NCBI RefSeq assembly: GCF_002812705.1
Contig: NZ_CP025030.1
Location: 62,001-126,000, forward strand
DNA length: 64,000 nucleotides
Direction of reading: 5' to 3'
Source of the DNA: Achromobacter spanius
GTDB taxonomy: Bacteria > Pseudomonadota > Gammaproteobacteria > Burkholderiales > Burkholderiaceae_B
Every line of letters begins with the position of its first letter. Position 1 is the stretch's first letter. The position numbers and the translations under genes are program-made. Positions 49,898-58,303 of the stretch are shown here, piece after piece. Below the pieces are notes generated by a model. That model saw only the letters and a list, made by a program, of their open reading frames with translations, did no database searches and was not told the origin of the DNA.

Positions 49898-49913
49898 ATT
49901 ACATTCATGTAAT
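49898..49913. promoter_or_regulatory. cop box (CopR/CusR operator)
   Basis: ATTACA-TTCA-TGTAAT is a perfect palindrome matching the copper-responsive cop/cus box ATTACAnnTnTGTAAT as I remember it. It lies in the 254-bp divergent region between copA and the response-regulator gene, so it can control both directions. Confidence 0.85.
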
Positions 49914-50028
49914 GTTCGTGTCATGTTCGTGGAAGCTGGCAACCAGTAAATTGCTGATTGAAAGTGGATGAATGCGTACATCGTGAGCGGCTATTTTTCC
50001 GCGCCGTAGCGATTTCATGGGACATGCG

Positions 50029-50721
50029 ATGAAACTGCTGGTCGTTGAAGACGAGAACAAGACGGCGGATTACGTCCGCCAAGGTCTCATGGAGGCGGGA
50101 TTCGTCGTGGATCTGGCGCGCAACGGATTGGACGGACACCACCTGGCCATGGGCGAGACATACGATCTGGTGGTCTTGGATGTCATGCTGCCGGATGTCG
50201 ATGGCTGGCGCATCGTGCGTGCCCTTCGAGATGCCGGTAAACAGGTCCCTGTGCTCTTTCTGACGGCGCGTGGCGGTGTAGACGACCGTGTCAAGGGATT
50301 GGAACTGGGAGCGGACGACTACCTCGTCAAGCCATTCGCGTTCTCTGAGTTGCTGGCGCGGGTGCGGACGCTGCTGCGACGCGGAAGCGCTCCGAGCCAG
50401 CCTGATCGCATCCAGGTTGCCGATTTGGTGCTGGACTTGGCGCGCCGGCGCGCAACGCCCGCTGGCCAACGCATCAATCTCACCAGCAAGGAGTTCGCGT
50501 TGCTTGAGCTCCTGGCCCGTCGCCAGGGGGAGGTCCTTCCACGGTCTCTGATCGCGTCGCAGGTATGGGACATGAATTTCGACAGCGACAGCAACGTCAT
50601 CGATGTAGCCATCCGCCGTCTACGCGCGAAGATAGACGATGCGTTCAATCCGAAGCTCATCCACACCGTGCGTGGAATGGGATACACGCTCGATGCGCCC
50701 GATGATGCCCCTGCGCCATAA
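50029..50721 (+). CDS. copR: Copper-responsive response regulator (CopR/CusR)
   Basis: A 230-residue OmpR-type regulator with receiver ([15 protein letters not shown], phosphoacceptor in [13 protein letters not shown]) and winged helix ([29 protein letters not shown]), closest in pattern to CopR/CusR/IrlR. It is divergent from copA across a cop box and overlaps the kinase gene. It should activate copper resistance operons on phosphorylation; in this island most of its local targets are broken. Confidence 0.9.
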   Translation: MKLLVVEDENKTADYVRQGLMEAGFVVDLARNGLDGHHLAMGETYDLVVLDVMLPDVDGWRIVRALRDAGKQVPVLFLTARGGVDDRVKGLELGADDYLVKPFAFSELLARVRTLLRRGSAPSQPDRIQVADLVLDLARRRATPAGQRINLTSKEFALLELLARRQGEVLPRSLIASQVWDMNFDSDSNVIDVAIRRLRAKIDDAFNPKLIHTVRGMGYTLDAPDDAPAP

Positions 50722-52129
50722 GCCGCGGCAAAGCCGTCCAGCGTCGCTTGCATTGAGGGTCACGGCCCTCGTTGGTATCGCCACGACCTTGGTGTTTCTT
50801 GTGTTCAATTGGGTCATTCTCCGGTCGTTGGAGCACCACTTTGCTCAACAGGATGCCCACGAACTGGAGGCAGTGACAACCGCTTTGGCTCAGCCCTTGC
50901 ACCAGCTTGCAAGTGACATCGCAAGCGACGAACTGAAGCAACACTTGGCCAACGCAGTCGCAGGACATCATGGGATGACGTACGGCGTCTACGATGGGGC
51001 TGGCAATAGCATCTATGCCACGCCCGGTCCTGACCTGTCTAAACTTGCCAGTAGCAAAAAGTTGGTCAACCGCATCACCGCTGACGATTTGATCGTGTGG
51101 CAGGAGGATCAGAGGTCATATCGAGGTGTGGTGCTGCAACTGCCTGCTGACGATTCAGCGGCGCCCGGCTACCGCATCGTCGCTGCCATGGACATCGGCT
51201 TTCATCTCGACTTCCTGGCGGAGTTCAAGCGCATGCTCTGGTGGGCAACCGGCTTGGTCATGTGCCTGGCGCTCGGTGTGGCTTGGCTGGCGGTGCAGTG
51301 GGGCCACCTGCCGATTCGCAAGGTCAATGAAGAGATTCGGGCGATTCGCTCTTCAAAGCTGGATGTGAGGCTGGATCCTCGGGATGTGCCGATCGAACTG
51401 GCGGAACTGGTATTCGCCTTCAACGATATGTTGGCGAGAATCGAGGAAGGCTTCACCCGGCTATCACACTTTTCCGCAGACATCGCGCACGAGTTGCGCA
51501 CGCCCGTCACCAACCTGGTCACGCAGACTCACGTGGCGCTTGGCCAGCCGCGCAGCAACGAGGAATACAGAGAAATCCTCTATTCAAATTTGGAAGAGTT
51601 TGATCGGATGGGACGCATGATTGGTGACATGCTGTTTCTTGCCCAAACGGAAAATGATCCCCGCAACTTGCGTCTGTCTACCATTGATCTGTCCGAATTG
51701 GTGCGGAGTCTGTTCGACTATTTCGAGGCGCTGGCAGAAGATAGCGGCATTACGCTTGGTGTTAAAGGGGCGATCGGCAGCATAGCGGCGGATCGGGAAA
51801 TGCTCACCCGGGCGCTGAACAATCTTCTCTCGAATGCAATTCGACACACGCCTCGCGGCAAGAGCATCACGGTCTTGCTTTCGCAGGACGAGCAGTGGAC
51901 AACGATCAGTGTGGTCAATCCCGGTGAGAGAATTCCTGAGCGCGATCTACCAAAGCTCTTCAACCGCTTCTACCGAGTTGATCCGGCACGGCAACGAAAT
52001 ACGGCGGGCGCCGGTCTTGGCCTTGCCATCGTGAAATCGATTGCGGAGGCACATGGTGGCTCCGTTGCCGTGACCTCCAGTGAGCTTGTCACCAGGTTTG
52101 ACTTGGTATTGCCCCATCTGCGGCAGTAG
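50702..52129 (+). CDS. copS: Heavy-metal sensor histidine kinase (CopS/CusS)
   Basis: A kinase of about 475 residues. It has TM1 (about 17-37), a periplasmic sensor region, TM2 (about 175-195), a HAMP domain, HisKA with [12 protein letters not shown] and a HATPase with [12 protein letters not shown] and [12 protein letters not shown]. This is the CusS/CopS/SilS layout, detecting periplasmic Cu or Ag. The start is uncertain among ATGs at 50693, 50702 and 50705, all overlapping the end of copR. Confidence 0.9.
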   Translation: MMPLRHKPRQSRPASLALRVTALVGIATTLVFLVFNWVILRSLEHHFAQQDAHELEAVTTALAQPLHQLASDIASDELKQHLANAVAGHHGMTYGVYDGAGNSIYATPGPDLSKLASSKKLVNRITADDLIVWQEDQRSYRGVVLQLPADDSAAPGYRIVAAMDIGFHLDFLAEFKRMLWWATGLVMCLALGVAWLAVQWGHLPIRKVNEEIRAIRSSKLDVRLDPRDVPIELAELVFAFNDMLARIEEGFTRLSHFSADIAHELRTPVTNLVTQTHVALGQPRSNEEYREILYSNLEEFDRMGRMIGDMLFLAQTENDPRNLRLSTIDLSELVRSLFDYFEALAEDSGITLGVKGAIGSIAADREMLTRALNNLLSNAIRHTPRGKSITVLLSQDEQWTTISVVNPGERIPERDLPKLFNRFYRVDPARQRNTAGAGLGLAIVKSIAEAHGGSVAVTSSELVTRFDLVLPHLRQ

Positions 52130-53047
52130 TCCGAGGGCGCTGCGGTCCGTCCAGCCAACTGGCGTATCTCTTTGCCTGATTCTGGGATCTACCCGGCCGG
52201 CCACGTTGCTACGCGAGCGGGACATTTTTTCTCCGTGACTGCCACGTGCCCAGTCCTAGCGGCAGGCGCCGACATCATGCGCTTGTGTATCCCATCGCTA
52301 CGTCCACACCGCGCGCGGGGGCCTTTGCTCGGTCGTGATCCGGTCACCGATCGTCGATAGCCTCAGCGGTCAGTGCCGAACGTCTGCCTGCTCGGCGCCT
52401 CGATCGCGCGCAGACCTGGCTGTGTGCGCTGAGCCCCTGAGGTGAGTTGGAAGTTGGTCTGCTGGTTCGTTGCGCGGGTATATGTACCCGTAGCTGGGTA
52501 CAGAGAGTCTTATTGATCAAGATCAAGGTACTGCTATCAGGCGCCGGCTGCATATGAACGCAGCCAACCGCCAAAACTACCTATGCAGGTGTCCACTAAA
52601 ACTTGACCACTGCACCCCGCCCGAAGGCTTCTCCGACTCGCCCGCTGACGCGGGCCAGGTCAACCCCACAACGACAGGCGAGAACGCCCCGCCATGCCTT
52701 GCAGCGCCGGTCTTGAGGCGTGGCGTGGAAGCTCCATAGCGATGCCGGGCGGGTTGTCCCTGAACCGCGTTGAGGACGGCACGCACCTGCACAACCTGCC
52801 GCAGCAAGCGCCAGCGTGTTCGCCAGCGTCCCGTCCATCGCGGCGGGGCGCTGGCCGGGCCGATCCGGCGCAGCCGGTTCGGCGGCATCGAGGGGCGCCA
52901 AGCATCGCGCGGCGGGGATAGCCCGCAGGGCTTTCCCCTGGAGGCAAGCGAAGCGCGCAGCGCCGCAGGCGCGAAGGCGTGAGCAACTGTCTTGAAAGTC
53001 AAGCCTCGCAAGCGCGCAGGCTCCATTCAATTGAAGCGTTTTGCCAA
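52130..53047. other. Non-coding stretch between the copper and arsenic blocks
   Basis: About 920 bp without a convincing gene; the long open frames here are high-GC shadows lacking family features. The base composition changes at about 52,590, where TGTCCACTAAAACTTGACCAC resembles the terminal repeat of an insertion sequence. The GC-rich part after it looks like residual mobile-element DNA. No second end was found. Confidence 0.5.
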
Positions 53048-53077
53048 TGATTCAATAAATGTTGTATTATCGAATCA
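53048..53077. promoter_or_regulatory. Putative ArsR operator and promoter
   Basis: TGATTC (53048-53053) and GAATCA (53072-53077) form an interrupted palindrome directly at the arsR start. TTGCCA (53041-53046), 18 nt and TATTAT (53065-53070) give a promoter whose start point would fall at or near the arsR ATG. Confidence 0.55.
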
Positions 53078-53406
53078 TGAACGAGACCCAAGCCATTTCC
53101 GCCCTCGGCGCCCTGGCCCATACCCAGCGGCTGCGCGTGTTCCGCGCCCTGGTGGTCGCCGGCCCCGAAGGGCTGACACCCAGCGTCCTCGCCGACCAGC
53201 TCGACGTGGCCCGCAACTCCCTGTCCTTCCACCTGAAAGAACTGGCCCATGCCGGCCTGGTCACCATCGAGCAGCAGGGCCGCAACCTGATCTACCGCGC
53301 CGACTTCACCCAGATGAATGGGCTGCTCGGCTATCTGACCGAGCACTGCTGCCAGGGCGGCGCGTGCGAGGTCACCGAATCCTCCTCTGCCTGTACTTCC
53401 TGCTGA
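53077..53406 (+). CDS. arsR: ArsR-family arsenic-responsive repressor
   Basis: A 109-residue winged-helix protein: LGALAHTQRLRVFRAL, then LADQLDVARNSLSFHLKEL. It has a C-terminal Cys cluster (CCQGGACE and CTSC) that probably binds As(III), located differently from the E. coli alpha3 site. It represses the downstream arsI-arsC-acr3-arsC genes. ATG 53077 is favoured; ATG 53059 would add six residues but lies in the operator. Confidence 0.92.
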   Translation: MNETQAISALGALAHTQRLRVFRALVVAGPEGLTPSVLADQLDVARNSLSFHLKELAHAGLVTIEQQGRNLIYRADFTQMNGLLGYLTEHCCQGGACEVTESSSACTSC

Positions 53407-53419
53407 AAGGATCACCCCC

Positions 53420-53890
53420 ATGAAGCGCTTTCACGTCCACCTGCACGTCGATGACCTGAACCGCAGCATCGGCTTCTATTCCCAACTGTTCGCCGCGCAG
53501 CCCGCGCGCGTCGAAGGCGACTACGCCAAATGGATGCTCGAAGACCCGCCGGTCAACTTCGCCATCTCCACACGTGGCAACAAGCCGGGCATCGACCACC
53601 TGGGTATCCAGACCGACGATGCCGAGGAATTGGCGGTGCTGAAGGCCCGCGCCGAGGCGGCCGACATGACGCTGCTGGACGAGGGCACCACGACCTGCTG
53701 CTACGCGCGCAGCGAGAAGCACTGGATCACCGATCCGCAGGGCGTGGCCTGGGAGCACTTCCACACGCTGGGCAACATTCCGGTCTTTAACGAAGCGGCG
53801 CCTGCAGCGACTTCCGCCGCAGCGTGCTGTACCCCGGTGCGCGGCAAGCCGGTGGGCGTTGCGGTGAAGCCGGCTTCCTCCTGCTGCTGA
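53420..53890 (+). CDS. arsI: ArsI/CadI-family dioxygenase-like metalloprotein
   Basis: A 156-residue vicinal-oxygen-chelate protein. It has two beta-alpha-beta-beta-beta modules (MKRFHVHLHVDDLNRSIGFY; GIDHLGIQTDD) with metal ligands His and Glu, the vicinal Cys pair in TTTCCYARSEKHW that is typical of ArsI, and a Cys-rich C-terminus. ArsI cleaves the carbon-arsenic bond of trivalent organoarsenicals. It lies second in the ars operon, 13 bp behind arsR. Confidence 0.85.
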   Translation: MKRFHVHLHVDDLNRSIGFYSQLFAAQPARVEGDYAKWMLEDPPVNFAISTRGNKPGIDHLGIQTDDAEELAVLKARAEAADMTLLDEGTTTCCYARSEKHWITDPQGVAWEHFHTLGNIPVFNEAAPAATSAAACCTPVRGKPVGVAVKPASSCC

Positions 53891-53902
53891 TGTGAGATAC
53901 CC

Positions 53903-54400
53903 ATGACCACCGACAAGACCTACAACGCCCTGTTCATCTGCACGGGTAACTCGGCCCGCTCCATCCTGGCCGAAGGCATCCTCAATGAATTGGGCCAGGG
54001 GCGCTTTCGCGCCTACTCGGCGGGCAGCCACCCCAAGGGCGAAGTCCACCCACTGGCGCTCGCCACGCTGGAGCGGCTGCACATGCCGACCGCCGGCTAC
54101 CGCAGCAAGAACTGGGACGAGTTCGCGGCGCCCGGTGCGCCGGAGCTGGATTTCATCTTCACGGTCTGCGACAACGCCGCCGGCGAGGTCTGCCCCGTGT
54201 GGCCGGGGCGCCCGATGTCGGCGCATTGGGGTGTGCCTGATCCTGCAGCCGTTGAAGGCACCGACGAGCAGAAGCGCAAGGCGTTCACGGATGCGGCGCT
54301 GACGCTGCGCCGACGCATCGAATTGTTCCTGTCGCTGCCGATTCAGCGCCTGGATGCCATGTCGCTGCAGCACGAGCTGCGCAGCATTGGTACGAAGTGA
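53903..54400 (+). CDS. arsC: Arsenate reductase, low-molecular-weight phosphatase type
   Basis: A 165-residue protein with the P-loop FICTGNSARS (catalytic Cys13) and the pair of resolving Cys in FTVCDNAAGEVCPVWPG. It reduces arsenate to arsenite with a thiol relay, probably thioredoxin. It is the first of two unrelated arsenate reductases in this operon. Confidence 0.92.
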   Translation: MTTDKTYNALFICTGNSARSILAEGILNELGQGRFRAYSAGSHPKGEVHPLALATLERLHMPTAGYRSKNWDEFAAPGAPELDFIFTVCDNAAGEVCPVWPGRPMSAHWGVPDPAAVEGTDEQKRKAFTDAALTLRRRIELFLSLPIQRLDAMSLQHELRSIGTK

Positions 54401-54410
54401 GGTTGGCGCG

Positions 54411-55496
54411 ATGAGTGTTGGAACCCAAACGGCCGGCCGCGTGCCGGCCGCCCCCACCATGAGCGTCTTCGAGCGCTACCTGAGCGTGTGGGTGCTGCTG
54501 TGCATCGTCGCCGGTATCGCGCTCGGCCAGTTCGCGCCGGGCGTGTTCCAGGCCATCGGCCGCACGGAAGTGGCTCAGGTCAACCTGCCCGTGGGCCTGC
54601 TGATCTGGGTGATGATCATTCCCATGCTGCTCAAGGTGGACTTCGGCGCTCTCGGCCAGGTCAAGCAGCACTGGCGCGGCATCGGCGTGACGCTGTTCAT
54701 CAACTGGGCCGTCAAACCATTCTCGATGGCGTTGCTGGCGTGGATCTTCATCCGCCAGGTCTTCGCGCAGTGGCTCCCCGCCGACCAGCTCGACAGCTAT
54801 GTCGCGGGCCTGATCTTGCTGGCCGCCGCACCTTGCACAGCCATGGTGTTCGTCTGGAGCCGGCTGACCGGGGGCGATCCTGTGTTCACGCTGTCGCAGG
54901 TCGCGCTGAACGACACCATCATGGTGTTCGCCTTCGCGCCCATCGTCGGCCTGCTGCTGGGCCTATCGTCCATCACGGTGCCGTGGGCCACGCTGCTGGT
55001 ATCGGTCGGCCTGTACATCGTGATTCCCGTCATCCTGGCCCAGTTCTGGCGCCGCGCCCTGCTGAGCAAGGGCCAAGCCGCCTTCGACCGGGCGCTGGAG
55101 CGCATCGGGCCGCTGTCCATCGCGGCGCTGCTGCTCACGCTGGTGCTGCTGTTCGCCTTCCAGGGCGAGGCCATCATCCGCCAGCCACTGGTCATCGCCA
55201 TGCTGGCCGTTCCGATCCTGATCCAGGTGTTCTTCAACTCCGGCCTGGCCTACTGGCTCAACCGCAAGGCGGGCGAGCAGCACAGCATCGCTTGTCCTTC
55301 GGCGCTGATCGGCGCCAGCAACTTCTTCGAGCTTGCCGTAGCCGCCGCCATCAGCCTGTTCGGCTTCCAGTCCGGCGCCGCGCTGGCCACCGTGGTCGGC
55401 GTGCTGATCGAGGTGCCAGTCATGCTACTGGTCGTTCGGATCGTCAACCAAAGCAAGGGCTGGTATGAGTGCGGCCCGAACCCTGCCCGCGGATAA
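54411..55496 (+). CDS. acr3: ACR3-family arsenite efflux permease
   Basis: A 361-residue protein with ten hydrophobic segments. It has the ACR3 features LAAAPCTAMVFVWSRLTGGD (conserved Cys in TM4) and ALIGASNFFELAVA. It exports arsenite across the inner membrane by proton antiport. The ATG at 54411 lies 10 bp behind arsC. Confidence 0.94.
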   Translation: MSVGTQTAGRVPAAPTMSVFERYLSVWVLLCIVAGIALGQFAPGVFQAIGRTEVAQVNLPVGLLIWVMIIPMLLKVDFGALGQVKQHWRGIGVTLFINWAVKPFSMALLAWIFIRQVFAQWLPADQLDSYVAGLILLAAAPCTAMVFVWSRLTGGDPVFTLSQVALNDTIMVFAFAPIVGLLLGLSSITVPWATLLVSVGLYIVIPVILAQFWRRALLSKGQAAFDRALERIGPLSIAALLLTLVLLFAFQGEAIIRQPLVIAMLAVPILIQVFFNSGLAYWLNRKAGEQHSIACPSALIGASNFFELAVAAAISLFGFQSGAALATVVGVLIEVPVMLLVVRIVNQSKGWYECGPNPARG

Positions 55497-55510
55497 CCAA
55501 GACACGACTC

Positions 55511-55933
55511 ATGAGCAACATCACCATTTACCACAACCCCACCTGCGGCACGTCGCGCAACGTGCTGGCTCTGATCCGCAACAGCGGCGAAGAGCCGAAC
55601 GTTATCGAATACCTGAAGACACCGCCTGACCGCGAAACGCTGCAACGCCTGATCACGGACATGGGCGCGCCAATGCGCGCCGTGCTGCGTGAGAAGGGTA
55701 CGCCCTATGCGGAATTGGGCCTCGATGACCCGAAGTGGGGTGACGAGCAGTTGATTGGCTTCATGCTCCAGCACCCCATCCTCATCAACCGGCCCATCGT
55801 GGTGACCCCGCTGGGCACGCGCCTGTGCCGGCCCTCAGAGGCCGTGCTGGACATCCTGCCGCAGCCGCAGCGCGGCGCGTTCCGCAAGGAAGACGGCGAA
55901 GCCGTGGTGGATGCGGAGGGTCGCAGGGTCTGA
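55511..55933 (+). CDS. arsC: Arsenate reductase, glutaredoxin-dependent (ArsC/Spx fold)
   Basis: A 140-residue ArsC. It begins MSNITIYHNPTCGTSRN (catalytic Cys12) and contains the arsenate-binding NRPIVVTPLGTRLCRP. It uses glutathione/glutaredoxin, so the operon carries both classes of arsenate reductase. It is 14 bp downstream of acr3. The start at 55511 matches the family; an earlier one at 55469 overlaps acr3. Confidence 0.94.
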   Translation: MSNITIYHNPTCGTSRNVLALIRNSGEEPNVIEYLKTPPDRETLQRLITDMGAPMRAVLREKGTPYAELGLDDPKWGDEQLIGFMLQHPILINRPIVVTPLGTRLCRPSEAVLDILPQPQRGAFRKEDGEAVVDAEGRRV

Positions 55934-55977
55934 GACCTCCCGCACAAGCGGCAGGCAATCTGAAGTGAGGCTGGTAT

Positions 55978-56005
55978 TATCGAATTTCGTTATCGATATT
56001 CGATA
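55978..56005. promoter_or_regulatory. Putative operator of the PadR gene
   Basis: TATCGAAT (55978-55985) and ATTCGATA (55998-56005) form an 8-bp interrupted palindrome just before the start codon. The left half belongs to the 12-mer GTATTATCGAAT, which is also present in the arsR operator (53064-53075). Confidence 0.6.
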
Positions 56006-56334
56006 TGAAAGAGAAACCTACTCCACGTGCCATGGAGCACCACGACCTGCTGTCGGGGCTGATCCGCCTGCATGTGCTGCACCACGCAGCCGAGCAGGAG
56101 ATCTACGGGCAATGGATGATCGACGAGCTGGCCCACCACGGCTACCGCCTCTCCCCCGGAACGCTGTACCCGATGCTGCACAAGATGGAGCGCGACGGCT
56201 ACCTCGTCTCCCGCCAGGAGCGTGAAGGGCGCACCGTGCGCAAGCTCTACACGATCACGCCCAAGGGCAAGGAAGGCTTGGCGCTGGCCAAGGACCGCAT
56301 CCGGGAGTTCACCGGGGAGGCGATGCACAAATGA
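56005..56334 (+). CDS. PadR-family transcriptional regulator
   Basis: A 109-residue winged-helix regulator with VLHHAAEQEIYGQWMIDELA and the recognition region YRLSPGTLYPMLHKMERDGY, typical of PadR. Its stop overlaps the chrA start (ATGA, 56331-56334), so it is translationally coupled to the chromate transporter and probably controls it. A palindrome overlaps its start codon, suggesting autoregulation. Confidence 0.9.
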   Translation: MKEKPTPRAMEHHDLLSGLIRLHVLHHAAEQEIYGQWMIDELAHHGYRLSPGTLYPMLHKMERDGYLVSRQEREGRTVRKLYTITPKGKEGLALAKDRIREFTGEAMHK

Positions 56335-57560
56335 CAGATTCCACCAACACCTTGCAGCATGAGGCCGCTGCCGCGCGCGGCTCACCCGTCGAAGTCTTCG
56401 GCGCCTTCCTCAAGCTGGGGCTGACCTCCTTCGGCGGGCCGATCGCGCATCTGGGCTATTTCCGCTCGGAGTTCGTCGAGCGTCGCCGCTGGCTGGATGA
56501 CCGCAGCTACTCCGATCTGGTCGCCCTGTGCCAGTTCCTGCCGGGGCCGGCCAGCAGCCAGGTCGGTATGGCGCTGGGGTTGGGCCGCGCGGGCTGGCTG
56601 GGGCTGCTGGCGGCCTGGGCCGGATTCACCTTGCCATCGGCGATTGCGCTGATCCTGTTCGCCTTTGGCATCGCCGAGTACCAGGGGCTGGCCCAGTCCG
56701 GCTGGGTGCACGGGCTCAAGGTCGTCGCCGTGGCCATCGTGGCGCAAGCGGTCTGGGGGATGGCCAAGTCGTTGTGCCCGGACCGGCCGCGCGCCGCGCT
56801 GGCCATTCTGGCGGCGCTGCTGACCATGGTCCTGCCCTCGGCCGCGGGACAGCTTGCCGCCATCGCGGTGGCAGGGCTGCTGGGCTGGTGGACATTGAAG
56901 ATCGCGCAACCCGGCGGCGGCCACGCCCACAGCTACCCCGTCTCGCGCAAGCTGGGCATCGTGGCGCTGCTGCTGTTTGCCGCACCGCTCGTCGGGCTGC
57001 CCCTGTGGGCGGCAGCCACGGACTCGTCCACCATAGCCCTGCTGGAAGGGGTGTACCGCTCCGGTGCACTGGTCTTCGGCGGTGGACACGTTGTGCTGCC
57101 GCTGCTGCAGGCCTCGGTGGTGCCCAGCGGCGTCGTGAGCAATGCCGACTTCCTGGCCGGCTACGGTGCGGCGCAGGCCGTGCCGGGGCCGCTGTTCACT
57201 TTCTCGGCCTACCTCGGCGCGGTCGCCCACGGACCGCTGCATGGCTGGATCGGCGGGCTGGCACTCCTGGGCACGATCTTCCTCCCCGCTTTTTTCATGC
57301 TGGTCGGTGCACTGCCGTTCTGGGAAGGGCTGCGCCACCGCGCGGGCATCCAGACGGCCATGGCCGGCATCAACGCCGGCGTGGTCGGTATTCTGGTGTC
57401 CGCCCTCTATGACCCGGTATGGACGAGTGCCATCCACAGCAAGGCGGATTTTGGGCTGGCGCTGCTCTCGTTCGGACTGCTGACGGTGGGGCGCGTGCCG
57501 CCGGCGCTCGTGGTGCTGTTAGCCGGGCTGGTGGGCTGGGTCATGGCGATGGGCGTCTGA
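56331..57560 (+). CDS. chrA: ChrA-family chromate transporter
   Basis: A 409-residue two-domain CHR protein. The N-terminal half has TSFGGPIAHLGYFRSEFVERR and LCQFLPGPASSQVG. The C-terminal half has GALVFGGGHVVLPLLQ and GYGAAQAVPGPLFTFSAYLG. It has 10-12 membrane segments and exports chromate. It is downstream of and coupled to the PadR gene, not accompanied by chrB, which is the more usual partner. Confidence 0.93.
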   Translation: MTDSTNTLQHEAAAARGSPVEVFGAFLKLGLTSFGGPIAHLGYFRSEFVERRRWLDDRSYSDLVALCQFLPGPASSQVGMALGLGRAGWLGLLAAWAGFTLPSAIALILFAFGIAEYQGLAQSGWVHGLKVVAVAIVAQAVWGMAKSLCPDRPRAALAILAALLTMVLPSAAGQLAAIAVAGLLGWWTLKIAQPGGGHAHSYPVSRKLGIVALLLFAAPLVGLPLWAAATDSSTIALLEGVYRSGALVFGGGHVVLPLLQASVVPSGVVSNADFLAGYGAAQAVPGPLFTFSAYLGAVAHGPLHGWIGGLALLGTIFLPAFFMLVGALPFWEGLRHRAGIQTAMAGINAGVVGILVSALYDPVWTSAIHSKADFGLALLSFGLLTVGRVPPALVVLLAGLVGWVMAMGV

Positions 57561-57565
57561 ATCTC

Positions 57566-58096
57566 ATGTGGCACACCCTGACCATCCAGCTCCGACACGA
57601 AACCGCCGACGACATTGCCGCCATCGAAGCGGTCACGACCGCCGCCTTCGCTGATGCACCACACACCAGCCACACCGAGCAATTCATCGTGCGCGCCTTG
57701 CGTGCCGCCAACGAACTGACGCTTTCCATCGTGGCCGAAGAACATGGGCGCGTCGTCGGTCACGTCGCGCTGTCGCCAGTAACGATCACCCATGAGCACA
57801 GGCGAAAGACCGAGGGCTGGTATGGGTTGGGGCCGATCTCCGTCCTGCCGCCAAGGCAGGGGCGAGGCATCGGTTCGCGCCTGATGGAACAGGCGCTGTC
57901 TGAACTGCGGGCTATGCAGGCCGCAGGCTGCGTGCTGCTGGGAGATCCAACGTACTACACGCGCTTTGGCTTCCAGGCCCATGCGGGCTTGCAACTGCCG
58001 GGCGTGCCGCCCGGCTATTTCATGGCGCTGGCCCTGCATGGGACAGTGCCGGAAGGCATCGCGCACTACAGCGATGCCTTCAACGCCGCCGCCTGA
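57566..58096 (+). CDS. GNAT family N-acetyltransferase
   Basis: A 176-residue acetyltransferase of the YhbS type. It contains HETADDIAAIEAVTTAAFAD, the acetyl-CoA loop VLPPRQGRGIGSRLMEQAL and the typical end GDPTYYTRFGFQA with PPGYFMALAL. It starts 5 bp after chrA and is the last gene of the ars/chr block. The target is unknown. Confidence 0.85.
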   Translation: MWHTLTIQLRHETADDIAAIEAVTTAAFADAPHTSHTEQFIVRALRAANELTLSIVAEEHGRVVGHVALSPVTITHEHRRKTEGWYGLGPISVLPPRQGRGIGSRLMEQALSELRAMQAAGCVLLGDPTYYTRFGFQAHAGLQLPGVPPGYFMALALHGTVPEGIAHYSDAFNAAA

Positions 58097-58180
58097 GCCA
58101 GCGCGAAGGCGGCGGCGTTTTAATTCGGCTATTGGCCTTGAACACCGGGCGCGGCCACTGTCGCACCCGGATTTCGCGTC

Positions 58181-58215
58181 CACCGCGCCCAGGGCGGAAC
58201 GGCCTGGGCGCGGTG
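58181..58215. repeat. Perfect 13-bp inverted repeat
   Basis: CACCGCGCCCAGG (58181-58193) and CCTGGGCGCGGTG (58203-58215) pair around a 9-nt loop in the 207-bp gap between convergent genes. It could stop transcription of the chr block, although no T-run follows. Confidence 0.7.
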
Positions 58216-58261
58216 CTGATCGCGGTTATTCCTTCGTCTCGATGCGCCACCACACAAAGCG

Positions 58262-58289
58262 AAGCGCCCCGGTCGAGGCCGGGGCGCTT
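58262..58289 (-). terminator. Hairpin behind the parB remnant
   Basis: AAGCGCCCCGG (58262-58272) and CCGGGGCGCTT (58279-58289) form an 11-bp stem 14 bp behind the stop of the minus-strand parB-like frame. It is a likely terminator with a weak T-tract. Confidence 0.65.
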
Positions 58290-58303
58290 GCCTTCGGCGC
58301 GGG

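Noticed and set aside
52577..53026. Overlapping minus-strand frames of about 145-150 codons
   Set aside because: Arg/Pro/Ala-rich composition in several frames at once and no start signal. More likely non-coding GC-rich DNA.
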